From Arsukibacterium ikkense (GTDB taxonomy: Bacteria; Pseudomonadota; Gammaproteobacteria; Enterobacterales; Alteromonadaceae), in the NCBI RefSeq assembly GCF_000987775.1, contig NZ_LAHO01000015.1, forward strand, positions 1 through 64,000: a stretch of 64,000 bases of DNA. Direction: 5' to 3'. Under the pieces are notes generated by a model. It was given only the letters and a program-made list of their open reading frames with translations, had not been told where the DNA came from and made no database searches. Below are positions 35,978 through 45,167 of the stretch, piece by piece. The translations under genes and the position numbers were made by a program. Position 1 is the stretch's first letter; the number at the start of each line of letters is the position of its first letter.

Positions 35978-37243
35978 TCAGGATTTTTGCCGTTTCATGG
36001 CATCAAAGAACTCGTCGTTGGTTTTGGTCATCGACAGTTTGTCGATTAAAAACTCCATGCAATCACCTTCATCCATCGGATGCAGAATTTTGCGCAGGAT
36101 CCACATTTTCTGCAGCTCTTCCGGTGAGGCCAGCAGTTCTTCACGGCGGGTGCCTGAACGGTTAAAGTCGATAGCCGGGAATACCCGGCGTTCGGCAATT
36201 TTGCGCGATAAATGCAGCTCCATATTGCCGGTGCCTTTAAACTCTTCGTAAATAACTTCGTCCATCTTCGAGCCAGTATCAATCAGCGCAGTGGCAATAA
36301 TGGTTAAACTGCCGCCTTCTTCCACGTTACGGGCTGCACCAAAAAAGCGTTTTGGCTTGTGCAGGGCGTTAGCATCAACACCACCGGTTAATACCTTACC
36401 TGAGCTTGGAATTACTGTGTTGTAAGCGCGGGCTAAGCGGGTGATGGAGTCAAGCAGGATAATCACATCTTTTTTGTGTTCAACCAGTCGCTTGGCTTTT
36501 TCAATCACCATTTCCGCTACCTGAACGTGGCGGCTGGCCGGTTCGTCAAAGGTTGAGGCGATAACCTCACCTTTTACCAGGCGCTGCATTTCGGTAACTT
36601 CTTCCGGCCGCTCGTCAATTAGCAGTACCATCAGCACACATTCCGGATGGTTGGCGGCAATCGACTGGGCAATGTTTTGCAGCAAAATGGTTTTACCAGC
36701 TTTCGGCGGTGCCACGATCAGGCCACGCTGGCCGCGGCCAATAGGTGACGCTAAATCCAGCACCCGGGCGGTAATATCTTCGCGGCTGCCATTGCCTCGC
36801 TCCATCCGCAGCCGCGAATTAGCATGCAGTGCAGTGAGGTTTTCGAATAAAATTTTGTTGCGGGCTTGCTCCGGCCGGCCAAAGTTAACTTCGTTAACTT
36901 TTAACAGGGCAAAGTAGCGCTCGCCTTCTTTTGGCGGCCGGATTAAACCGGATATGCTGTCACCGGTGCGCAGGTTAAAGCGACGGATCTGGCTGGGTGA
37001 GACGTAAATATCATCGGGGCCGGCTAAATAGGAGCTGTCTGATGAACGTAAGAAGCCGAAACCATCCTGCAGAATTTCCAGTACGCCGGCGCCAAAAATT
37101 TCTTCACCGTTCTTGGCGTGCGCTTTTAAAATGGCGAAGATAATGTCTTGTTTGCGCAAGCGAGCCATGTTTTCCTGGCCCATAGACTCGGCCAAATCAA
37201 CCAGTTCGCTAATTGGTTTCAGTTTCAGTTCTGTTAAATGCAT
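35978..37243 (-). CDS. rho: Transcription termination factor Rho
   Basis: This 421-residue hexameric RNA helicase ends transcription of untranslated RNA. The N-terminal Rho domain ([19 protein letters not shown]) is followed by the RNA-binding cold-shock-like domain ([15 protein letters not shown]). The ATPase core has Walker A in APPKAGKT and Walker B in [17 protein letters not shown]. The Q-loop ([21 protein letters not shown]) is intact. There is no large insert. The trxA gene lies upstream on the same strand, the E. coli order. Confidence 0.98.
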   Translation of the reverse strand: MHLTELKLKPISELVDLAESMGQENMARLRKQDIIFAILKAHAKNGEEIFGAGVLEILQDGFGFLRSSDSSYLAGPDDIYVSPSQIRRFNLRTGDSISGLIRPPKEGERYFALLKVNEVNFGRPEQARNKILFENLTALHANSRLRMERGNGSREDITARVLDLASPIGRGQRGLIVAPPKAGKTILLQNIAQSIAANHPECVLMVLLIDERPEEVTEMQRLVKGEVIASTFDEPASRHVQVAEMVIEKAKRLVEHKKDVIILLDSITRLARAYNTVIPSSGKVLTGGVDANALHKPKRFFGAARNVEEGGSLTIIATALIDTGSKMDEVIYEEFKGTGNMELHLSRKIAERRVFPAIDFNRSGTRREELLASPEELQKMWILRKILHPMDEGDCMEFLIDKLSMTKTNDEFFDAMKRQKS

Positions 37244-37397
37244 ATTTGATGGGTTCTTGTTGGTAAAAACAGAAAATGCTTATCGGCTCGATAATAAAGG
37301 TTTGGAAGTAGGTTTATTCGACAGACAAGCGTGGTTTAAGATATTTGCTTAGCCACACAATAGCAGCAGATGTTTGGTACGTCCAGCCGCAGATAGC

Positions 37398-37425
37398 AAA
37401 AAGGCGTACAAAAATACGCCTTTTT
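37398..37425. terminator. Terminator after trxA, bidirectional form
   Basis: AAAAAGGCGTA and TACGCCTTTTT form an 11-bp stem with a 6-base loop. T-runs follow on both strands (T5 on minus, T7 on plus). It separates trxA from rho, so rho needs its own promoter in 37244-37397. Confidence 0.85.
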
Positions 37426-37434
37426 TTGCAATTA

Positions 37435-37761
37435 TCAGATATTGCTATCTAAAAACTCTTTTAACTGGGTTTTTGATAGGGCACCAACTTTAGTGGCAGC
37501 AACCTGGCCATTCTTAAATAACAGCAAGGTTGGAATACCACGAATACCAAATTTTGGTGGGGTGTTCGGGTTTTGGTCAATGTTTACTTTGGCAATACTG
37601 ACTTTACCACTGTATTCAACGGCAACGTCTTCCAGAATAGGTGCGATCATTTTACAGGGGCCACACCATTCTGCCCAGAAGTCGACCAGTACTGGCACTT
37701 CGGCTTTTAAAACATCTGCTTCAAAACTGTCGTCAGAAACCTGTAAAATTTGTTCGCTCAT
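37435..37761 (-). CDS. trxA: Thioredoxin 1
   Basis: This 108-residue cytoplasmic thiol reductase has the canonical active site WCGPCK in [16 protein letters not shown] and the cis-proline region RGIPTLLLF. It ends at the usual length. It lies between rho and the divergent rhlB, as in E. coli. It is a plausible electron source for the DsbD-like protein at 14683-16779. Confidence 0.98.
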   Translation of the reverse strand: MSEQILQVSDDSFEADVLKAEVPVLVDFWAEWCGPCKMIAPILEDVAVEYSGKVSIAKVNIDQNPNTPPKFGIRGIPTLLLFKNGQVAATKVGALSKTQLKEFLDSNI

Positions 37762-37862
37762 CTATTTCTCCGTTCAGGCTGTGCAGTTACACTGCAAAAA
37801 TGTGTTATCAATTTAAACGTGGCTGTTTCTTATTGCAAGCGTAACAGTTATGCTAGGCAGGT

Positions 37863-39149
37863 ATGAATAAAACTCACTTAACCTCACATAAATTCGCCGA
37901 TTTCGCATTGGCACCACAGGTTCTTGACGCCTTAGCGGCGCAAGGTTACAGCTATTGTACGCCAATTCAGGCCCAGTGTTTACCCCTGGCGCTGGCTGGC
38001 AAAGATATAGCGGGTCAGGCGCAAACCGGTACCGGTAAAACCCTGGCTTTTTTAACCGCAACTTTTCATTATCTGCTTAACCATGAGCCGAAAGGTTCTG
38101 GTCAGCCTCGTGCCATTATTATGGCTCCTACGCGGGAACTGGCGGTGCAGATCCATAACGATGCTGTAATGCTGGCCGAAAAAACCAATTTACGGCTTGG
38201 TTTGATATATGGGGGCGAGGGTTACGATAGTCAACGCCAGTTGTTGCAACAAGGTGTGGATATTTTAATTGGTACCACCGGCCGCTTAATTGATTATTTA
38301 AAACAAGATTTATACGACCTGAGCCAAATTCAGGTTGTGGTGCTGGATGAGGCCGATCGGATGTTCGATTTAGGCTTTATTAAAGATATTCGCTTTATGT
38401 TTAACCGGATGCCACCTGCCACCGAACGGTTAAGCTTATTATTTTCTGCCACGTTGTCGTACAAGGTACAGGAGCTGGCGTTCGAGAAAATGAACGAGCC
38501 GGTGCATATTCATGTGGCGCCGGATGAGATGACCGGCAGCCAGATCAGTGAAGAGCTATTTTACCCGGCGCACGAGCATAAAATGAAGTTGCTGCTGACG
38601 CTGATGGAAGAAGACTGGCCCGATAAGGCCATTGTTTTTGCCAATACCAAGCATGCCTGTGAAGATGTGTATGCCTGGCTGGAAGCTGATGGCCATCGGG
38701 TAGGGATGTTAACCGGCGACGTGATCCAAAAGAAGCGGCTGAAAATTCTGGATGACTTTACTACCGGTAAGTTGGATATTCTGGTGGCTACCGATGTTGC
38801 CGCGCGTGGTTTACATATTCCGAAAGTAAGCCATGTGTTTAACTTTGATTTGCCTGATGACTGTGAAGATTATGTGCACCGTATAGGCCGCACCGGTCGT
38901 GCCGGTGAAAGCGGTAAAGCCATTAGCTTTGCCTGCGAACGCTATGCCCTGAATCTGACCGCTATTGAAGATTATATCAGGCACCCAATAGCATTAACCC
39001 AGTATGATGCTAATGCCTTGCTGGATGACTTAACGGTACCCAAGCCAAGGGTGCGCCGTCGGCCGGGGCAGGCTCGCAGTGGCCCGGGTCGAAGTAGCAG
39101 TGGACGCAGCAGCAATGGCCCAAGAAACCCTCGCAGCCGGCCTCGCTAG
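37863..39149 (+). CDS. rhlB: ATP-dependent RNA helicase RhlB
   Basis: This 428-residue DEAD-box helicase unwinds RNA for the degradosome. The motifs are visible in order: Q motif (CTPIQAQ), [20 protein letters not shown] within [14 protein letters not shown], and [10 protein letters not shown]. The start [14 protein letters not shown] matches RhlB. The C-terminal tail (about 395-428) is rich in Arg, Gly and Ser, suited to RNA or RNase E contact. The end overlaps the start of gppA by 35 bases. Confidence 0.97.
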   Translation: MNKTHLTSHKFADFALAPQVLDALAAQGYSYCTPIQAQCLPLALAGKDIAGQAQTGTGKTLAFLTATFHYLLNHEPKGSGQPRAIIMAPTRELAVQIHNDAVMLAEKTNLRLGLIYGGEGYDSQRQLLQQGVDILIGTTGRLIDYLKQDLYDLSQIQVVVLDEADRMFDLGFIKDIRFMFNRMPPATERLSLLFSATLSYKVQELAFEKMNEPVHIHVAPDEMTGSQISEELFYPAHEHKMKLLLTLMEEDWPDKAIVFANTKHACEDVYAWLEADGHRVGMLTGDVIQKKRLKILDDFTTGKLDILVATDVAARGLHIPKVSHVFNFDLPDDCEDYVHRIGRTGRAGESGKAISFACERYALNLTAIEDYIRHPIALTQYDANALLDDLTVPKPRVRRRPGQARSGPGRSSSGRSSNGPRNPRSRPR

Positions 39150-40674
39150 CGCTCCGCCGGCGCCAGCAGCTGGCGGCCTGAGCGAAACGTCACCGCATAG
39201 TGATATCTATGCGGTGATTGATCTTGGTTCCAACAGCTTTCACATGTTAATGGTCAAAGTGGTCGGTGGCTCGGTGCAGGTGATTGGCCGGGTAAAGCGC
39301 AAAGTGCGGCTGGCCGCAGGCTTGAACGACAATTTAGTGTTAAGCCGCAAGGCAATGAAGCGGGGCTGGGAATGTCTGGCTTTGTTTGCTGAACGACTGC
39401 AAGACATACCGGCCAGCAATATCCGGATTGTTGGTACAGCCACGCTACGGCTGGCCCAGAATGTAAAAACCTTCCTGAAAGAAGCCGAAATTATTCTCGG
39501 TCAGAAAGTCCAGGTTATCAGCGGTGCTGATGAGGCCCGGATTATCTATCTGGGCGTCGCCCATACCTCTAATTGTGATTCCAATCGTTTAGTGATTGAT
39601 ATTGGTGGTGCCAGCACTGAAGTGGTGGTAGGCCGGGGTTTTACTCCTGAACTGCTGGCCAGTTTAAACATGGGTTGTGTGACTTATCTGGAGCGCTACT
39701 TTGGTGATGGTGAATTAAGCGAACAGAATTTTAATCAGGCCATTAGCGCCGCAGCGCAACAGGTTGACACTATTTGTGCTGATTTTCTGGCCAAGGGCTG
39801 GCAAATTGCCGTAGGGGCGTCGGGCACTGTGCAGGCGATGCAGGAAATTCTGGTTGCTCAGGGCAAAGACGAAGTGATAACGCTGGGCAAGCTGGAAGAC
39901 ATTATGCAACAGGCGATGGCTTGTGGCCCAATCAGTCAGCTCAGTATTATTGGTTTAGCACAAGAGCGTAAGCAGGTGTTTGCGTCAGGTTTAGCCATCC
40001 TGATAGCCTTGTTCCGGCAGTTACATATCCATGGCATGACCTTATCGGGTGGCGCTTTACGCGAGGGCGTGTTGTACAGCATGCTGCCGCAGCTGCAGCA
40101 TAGCGATGTGCGTAATCGTACCGTAAGCAGCCTGATGGTGCGCTACTTTATTGACCAGCGCCATGCTGAACGCGTAGCTGAGATGGCCGTTGAGCTGGCC
40201 GCGCAATTACAAAGCAGCTGGGATTTACAGAAGTTTGAAGGCCACAGCATGTTACGCTCGGGTGCCTTATTGCATGAGCTGGGCTTATTAATCGAGTATA
40301 AAAACCACCATCATCATGGTGCCTATATTATCAACCATTCAGATTTGCCGGGCTTTACCCGCGCCCAGCAGCAGCTGGTAATGGCGCTGGTATACAACCA
40401 CAGAGCGGATATCAGTCGTGAGGTGATCTCCCGTCAAACCATGACCTCAGTGTTGCTAACGGTAAGACTGACGCGTATTTTACGGCTGGCGGTGATTTTA
40501 TCGATGCGCCGCCGTCATGAAGTGTTACCCGAAGTGAAAATCACCACCAAAGCTGAAACTCTGACTTTGCATATGCCAGCTAACTGGCTGGAGCAGCATC
40601 CGCTAATGCGTGCCGAGTTAGAGCAGGAAGTGCAGTATCAGCAACAGGCTGGTTGGCTGCTATTGATAAAATAA
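39115..40674 (+). CDS. gppA: Guanosine pentaphosphatase GppA
   Basis: This 519-residue Ppx/GppA-family enzyme converts pppGpp to ppGpp in the stringent response and may also cut polyphosphate. [40 protein letters not shown] and [10 protein letters not shown] match E. coli GppA closely. A C-terminal HD-like region with [20 protein letters not shown] is present. I chose ATG 39115; an upstream GTG at 39079 is also open. This leaves an Ala/Pro-rich N-terminal extension of about 25 residues absent from E. coli, encoded in the overlap with the Arg-rich rhlB tail. Confidence 0.94.
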   Translation: MAQETLAAGLASAPPAPAAGGLSETSPHSDIYAVIDLGSNSFHMLMVKVVGGSVQVIGRVKRKVRLAAGLNDNLVLSRKAMKRGWECLALFAERLQDIPASNIRIVGTATLRLAQNVKTFLKEAEIILGQKVQVISGADEARIIYLGVAHTSNCDSNRLVIDIGGASTEVVVGRGFTPELLASLNMGCVTYLERYFGDGELSEQNFNQAISAAAQQVDTICADFLAKGWQIAVGASGTVQAMQEILVAQGKDEVITLGKLEDIMQQAMACGPISQLSIIGLAQERKQVFASGLAILIALFRQLHIHGMTLSGGALREGVLYSMLPQLQHSDVRNRTVSSLMVRYFIDQRHAERVAEMAVELAAQLQSSWDLQKFEGHSMLRSGALLHELGLLIEYKNHHHHGAYIINHSDLPGFTRAQQQLVMALVYNHRADISREVISRQTMTSVLLTVRLTRILRLAVILSMRRRHEVLPEVKITTKAETLTLHMPANWLEQHPLMRAELEQEVQYQQQAGWLLLIK

Positions 40675-40789
40675 GTCTTTGTTACCCCCGTTGTGCAGTA
40701 AATCTTAGCGCAATCGGCTGTAATTTTTATTACCACACGCCAGTTATCAGCTATACCTGTTGTAGTGTTTAACACCCCAGCGAGTTTGC

Positions 40790-41563
40790 ATGTTACCGCC
40801 AGTGTCCCCCTCGCATCGCAAAACGGCTGCGCGCGCTAAAACCAGCCGTCAAAAGTCAGCCTGGCTTGGCCTGGCTGGCAGTATTGTTTTTGTTGCAGGT
40901 GTTCTGGCCGTAATGGTGTATTTTGGGGTGCACGCGCAAGTGCTGCATTTGCTGCAGTGGTTCAAGCTGCAAGGGATCTGGGCACCGTTGCTGTTTATGC
41001 TGATTATGGCGGCCGTGGTGGTATTGCTGTTACCCGGTGCACTTTTTACGATAGGCGCTGGCTTTGTATTTGGCGTGCTGCAAGGCTCGGTGTATGTGCT
41101 GCTGGGGACCACCTTAGGCGCAGTCATCGCCTTTTTGCTGGCGCGCTATTTGTTTGGCGATCGTGCTAAACGTTTTATTATGGCCAGAGCAAAACTACGG
41201 CTGGTCAATGATGAGTTCAGTAAAAACGACTGGAAAATAGTGTTGCTCACCCGGTTGATCCCGTTTTTCCCGAGTAAAATCGCGAACTATTTTTTTGGTT
41301 TAAGCCGTTTTTCCCTGCGCGGTTATATTATTGGTTCACTGCTGGGCTTTATTCCCTTTACGGTTCATAACGTGTATCTGGGGTCGTTGATTGCAGATAT
41401 TACGACATTTGAATTTGGCCAGCAGCAGCGCTCTGGTTGGGAATGGGCTCTGTATGCAGGCGGTTTAATGGCGGCGATAGCCATTATTGTTTATCTGAAC
41501 CGGCTGGCCAGCCGGGCGCTGGCTAAATATACCGAGCAGCATGCCGAACAGGAGGTTGACTGA
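40790..41563 (+). CDS. TVP38/TMEM64 (VTT, DedA-related) membrane protein
   Basis: This 257-residue inner-membrane protein has a basic N-terminus (HRKTAARAKTSRQK) and five to six hydrophobic segments. The VTT signature is in LLLPGALFTIGAGFVFGVLQGS and in VLLTRLIPFFPSKIANYFFGLSRFSLRGYIIGSLLGFIP, seen by its cores FTIGAGFVFG and NYFFGLSR. VTT/DedA proteins are linked to lipid scrambling and undecaprenyl-phosphate recycling. It is the first gene of a four-gene unit; its TGA overlaps the next ATG by one base. A lipid-flipping role in that unit is inferred. Confidence 0.88.
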   Translation: MLPPVSPSHRKTAARAKTSRQKSAWLGLAGSIVFVAGVLAVMVYFGVHAQVLHLLQWFKLQGIWAPLLFMLIMAAVVVLLLPGALFTIGAGFVFGVLQGSVYVLLGTTLGAVIAFLLARYLFGDRAKRFIMARAKLRLVNDEFSKNDWKIVLLTRLIPFFPSKIANYFFGLSRFSLRGYIIGSLLGFIPFTVHNVYLGSLIADITTFEFGQQQRSGWEWALYAGGLMAAIAIIVYLNRLASRALAKYTEQHAEQEVD

Positions 41564-43818
41564 TGACCTGGTTTAAATGGCTACCCTGGCGCTATGTGGT
41601 GCGTTATGCTGCCCACAAACATGGCTTTATAGACCCTGTTGCCTTACTGGTACGGCTGCATAATTTTGCTCAACCTTCTGAAGTGGGGGAACCGATTGAA
41701 TTACTGCGGGCCGGGGTGGTGTTTCATGCCCGTGGCCTGATTAACAGCCGGGTTATTCAGCATAACCTGGATTGGGTTTGGCCCTATTGGGTTGAGCGAC
41801 AGTTTGACCCTTACGACAACTCATTTATTCCGCGTGCATTTTCTATTACCCATATTAACCTGACCCACCGCAACTGGACTGCCATCGGCTATCCGGATTG
41901 TGCTGAGTTACCCATAGTTGATCCGCGGGGGTTGCTAACGCCTTTTTTAGACGGTTGGTCACTGGATGGCTGGATTATGCCAGAGCATGGCGAATGCCTG
42001 CTGCCGTCCAGGTCAGATAACTGCCAGCAACAGTATAAAGTTGCCGGCGATGTCAGGATTGATACCACCATCAGCCAACCCGGTATGACGCTGCACAGCC
42101 GGGCTTCTGTCGAGCTTGAGGGGGGGGTGCCGGTGGCGAAGCTGCGGTTGCGGGCAACCTCTGATCAGCCGGGCTATCTGGTGCTGGCGCTACGGCCGCA
42201 AAACCCGGAAGGGGTCAGTTTTATTCATAAAGTGGCACTGAATAAGCAAGCTGATCAGTGGCTGGTAGATAATGATAAACGGATTATGTTCAGTCGCCCT
42301 GCTGATCGCCATCACGTGTCAACTTACCAGCAGGGGGATGTCTACATTCACCTTAATGATGCGCAACAACAAGCTGAGGGGGGATGTGATGTTGGTATGG
42401 TCACGGCGGCTGCGTTGTTTAAATTATCCGCAAACGACTGGCAAGAACTGGTAGTGACTATTCCATTAACGGCGGCCAGCCAGCCTGAGTTACCAGCTGA
42501 TGCCTGGCGGCTGGAGCAACAGAAACTGTGTAAGTTGGTCTGCCCTGAGCCGCTTTATCAGTTTTTATATGATGCAGCGACCACCTCGTTGATTCTGCAC
42601 TCGCCGCAAGATGTTTATCCCGGCCCTTACACCTACCGGCGGTTCTGGTTCAGAGATGCTGCTTTTATTATTCATGCTTTGCTTTGCGTGGGGTTAACTG
42701 AGCGTGCTGCCCGGGCTTTACAGCAGTTTCCTGGCCGGCAGACGTTGCTGGGGTATTTTTGCTCGCAGGAAGGAGAGTGGGATGCCAATGGTGAAGTGCT
42801 ATGGATCTTAAAACGTTATGCCGAGCTCAGCGGGCGTGAGTTGTCACCAGATTGGCATGGTCCGCTTAAAAAAGGTGCAAGTTGGATCATTAAAAAGCGT
42901 TTATCAGCCAGCTTAGACACGCCACATGCAGGCTTATTACCCGCGGGCTTTAGTGCCGAGCATCTGGGCCCGAACGATTTTTACTACTGGGATGATTTCT
43001 GGGGGGTGGCAGGCTTACAGGCCGCCGCTGAGTTGTTTAAGACGGTTAAGCCTAAGTTGCAGCGGGAGTTTAGTGCCGCGGCGCACGATTTTACTGTGGC
43101 TATAGAGAACAGTCTGATGCACTGCGCTGCCCGGTTAAAAAGGCCGGCGATGCCAGCTTCACCATACCGGCGGCTGGACGCCGGAGCCATTGGCTCGCTG
43201 GCAATAGGCTATCCTGCGCAGTTGTGCGCTGCTGACGATCCGCGGCTGCTGGATACCGTCGAATTTTTATTACAGCGCTGCTTTGTTAAAGGTGCATTCT
43301 ATCAGGATATGATTCACTCAGGGCTGAATGCTTACTTAACGCTGCACGTGGCGCAAGTGCTGTTGCGCGCCAATGACCCGCGTTATCTGGAATTGATGGA
43401 CGCGGTAGCAGCGCTGGCATCGCCGACCGGACAATGGCCTGAAGCCATTCATCCCGCGACAGGCGGCGGCTGCATGGGAGATGGTCATCATGTCTGGGCA
43501 GCGGCAGAATGGGTGTTAATGCTACGACATTGCTTTGTCCGTGAAGAGAATGAGCGGTTGGTGCTTTGCGCTGGTGTACCCGGGCGCTGGCTGGCCAGTG
43601 CTCAGGACATCCGCTTTGGCCCCGCGCCGACCAGCTTTGGTAGCATTACCCTGGTTATTCGCGCTGGCCCTGGCCAGCAGACAGTAGTTGACTGGCAGGC
43701 TGACTGGCATCAGCAAGTGGGCCCGCAACTGGAAATCAGCTTGCCGGGCCATTCCAGTATCACTATAGCCACAACAGCGGCCACAGGTAGTGCTACTTTG
43801 AGCACAACGGAGAGTTAA
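41563..43818 (+). CDS. Six-hairpin ((alpha/alpha)6) glycosidase-like protein
   Basis: This 751-residue protein has no signal peptide. The N-terminal half (about 1-300) is beta-rich. The C-terminal half (about 330-690) is a six-hairpin glycosidase domain, with RRFWFRDAAFIIHALL, EVLWILKRYAEL, YYWDDFWGVAGLQAAAEL and GQWPEAIHPATGGGCMGDGHHVWAAAEW. The W-x-R-D and E-x-H motifs recall GH15 glucoamylase and amylo-1,6-glucosidase-type enzymes. It may trim or build a glucan, or it could be a phosphorylase-like member. It is coupled by a one-base overlap to the VTT gene and lies 3 bases before the GT4 gene. Confidence 0.75.
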   Translation: MTWFKWLPWRYVVRYAAHKHGFIDPVALLVRLHNFAQPSEVGEPIELLRAGVVFHARGLINSRVIQHNLDWVWPYWVERQFDPYDNSFIPRAFSITHINLTHRNWTAIGYPDCAELPIVDPRGLLTPFLDGWSLDGWIMPEHGECLLPSRSDNCQQQYKVAGDVRIDTTISQPGMTLHSRASVELEGGVPVAKLRLRATSDQPGYLVLALRPQNPEGVSFIHKVALNKQADQWLVDNDKRIMFSRPADRHHVSTYQQGDVYIHLNDAQQQAEGGCDVGMVTAAALFKLSANDWQELVVTIPLTAASQPELPADAWRLEQQKLCKLVCPEPLYQFLYDAATTSLILHSPQDVYPGPYTYRRFWFRDAAFIIHALLCVGLTERAARALQQFPGRQTLLGYFCSQEGEWDANGEVLWILKRYAELSGRELSPDWHGPLKKGASWIIKKRLSASLDTPHAGLLPAGFSAEHLGPNDFYYWDDFWGVAGLQAAAELFKTVKPKLQREFSAAAHDFTVAIENSLMHCAARLKRPAMPASPYRRLDAGAIGSLAIGYPAQLCAADDPRLLDTVEFLLQRCFVKGAFYQDMIHSGLNAYLTLHVAQVLLRANDPRYLELMDAVAALASPTGQWPEAIHPATGGGCMGDGHHVWAAAEWVLMLRHCFVREENERLVLCAGVPGRWLASAQDIRFGPAPTSFGSITLVIRAGPGQQTVVDWQADWHQQVGPQLEISLPGHSSITIATTAATGSATLSTTES

Positions 43819-43821
43819 CAG

Positions 43822-45108
43822 ATGAACATTGTTATCTTTACTAACACCTATATTCCGCATGTTGGTGGTGTGGCGCGTTCGGTTGAGGCTTTTGTCACTG
43901 AATATCGGAAACTGGGCCATCGGGTGTTAGTCGTCGCCCCGGAATTTGCCGATATGCCCAGTAATGAAACTGATGTGGTAAGAATTGGCGCCATTCAGAA
44001 CTTTAATGCGACAGATTTTTCAGTAGCCTTACCGTTTCACCACAAACTCAGTGGGATCCTCGATGAGTTCGCTCCGGATATTATTCATTCGCAGCATCCA
44101 TTTCTGCTTGGGATGAGCGCCCTGCGCACCGCTCGCTATCGAAAGCTACCACTGGTGTTTACCCACCATACCTTATACGAACAATACACGCATTATGTAC
44201 CTGGCGACTCGCTGACGATGCAGCATTTTGCCATTGAGCTGGCAACCCGTTATGCCAATTTAGCGGATCAGGTTATAGCGCCAAGCGAGAGCATCGCTCA
44301 ATTGTTACAGCAACGGGGGGTTACCAGCCCGATTGAAGTGATCCCAACCGGGGTTTATGTCGAGAGGTTTGCCGTAGGGGACGGCAGCAGGGTGCGGCAG
44401 CAACTGAGTATTCCGAAGCAGGCATTTGTGATTGGTCACCTTGGCCGGCTGGCACCGGAGAAAAACCTGGAGGTGCTGGCTCAGGCTGCTGCCAGAGCCA
44501 TTGGCGCTCGTGCAGCAGCGCATTTCCTGGTGGTCGGTACCGGTCCGTCCGAGCAGGTTATTCGGCATATTTTCGCAAAAGCCGGCATTGCCGGCAAACT
44601 CCATATGCTGGGCATACTACAACAACAACAACTTACCGATGCATTGCATGCAATGGATATTTTTGCCTTTGCCTCTGCCAGTGAAACGCAGGGCATGGTG
44701 CTAACCGAGGCAATGGCTGCCGGTTTACCCGTAGTGGCCTTTGATGCACCTGGCGTGCGTGAAGTGGTTGCTGACGGCAGCAATGGCCTGAAGTTAATGC
44801 ACAACACCGCAGAGGCAATGGCTGATGCGCTATGCCAGCTGATTGATGCTTCGCCTGCCGAGCTGGCACTTTTGCGCCATGGTGCCCGTCAAACCGCTGA
44901 GGCGTTCGCTATGCCCTGCTCTGCTACGAAAGCTATAAGGTGTTACCGCGCCCTGCTGGACGCGCACCCGGGTACCGTCGTTAAAACCGAACGGGACTGG
45001 GAAGATGTGCTGGCCTGGGTTAAGGCTGAATGGGATATTCTGCGAAGCGTCGCCGTGGCAGGCGGTAATGCCGTTGGCAGTGGTCTATTTAATGATGATA
45101 CTCATTAA
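43822..45108 (+). CDS. GT4 glycosyltransferase resembling diacylglycerol glucosyltransferases
   Basis: This 428-residue retaining GT-B enzyme starts MNIVIFTNTYIPHVGGVARSV. The motif THHTLYEQYTHYVP and the acceptor-side DIIHSQHPFLLGMSALRTAR closely follow the 1,2-diacylglycerol 3-glucosyltransferases. The donor side has GRLAPEKN, VGTGP and the E-x7-E motif in SETQGMVLTEAMAAGLPVV. A basic tail follows. A role in making a glycolipid (for example glucosyl-diacylglycerol) is a family-based inference. It stands between the glycosidase-like and phosphodiesterase-fusion genes on the same strand. Confidence 0.88.
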   Translation: MNIVIFTNTYIPHVGGVARSVEAFVTEYRKLGHRVLVVAPEFADMPSNETDVVRIGAIQNFNATDFSVALPFHHKLSGILDEFAPDIIHSQHPFLLGMSALRTARYRKLPLVFTHHTLYEQYTHYVPGDSLTMQHFAIELATRYANLADQVIAPSESIAQLLQQRGVTSPIEVIPTGVYVERFAVGDGSRVRQQLSIPKQAFVIGHLGRLAPEKNLEVLAQAAARAIGARAAAHFLVVGTGPSEQVIRHIFAKAGIAGKLHMLGILQQQQLTDALHAMDIFAFASASETQGMVLTEAMAAGLPVVAFDAPGVREVVADGSNGLKLMHNTAEAMADALCQLIDASPAELALLRHGARQTAEAFAMPCSATKAIRCYRALLDAHPGTVVKTERDWEDVLAWVKAEWDILRSVAVAGGNAVGSGLFNDDTH

Positions 45109-45167
45109 TGTAGCAAGATACTGCAGCGTGCAAATCGGCAAGAGTAGCAAGGCTTGCGGGGAGGGTT

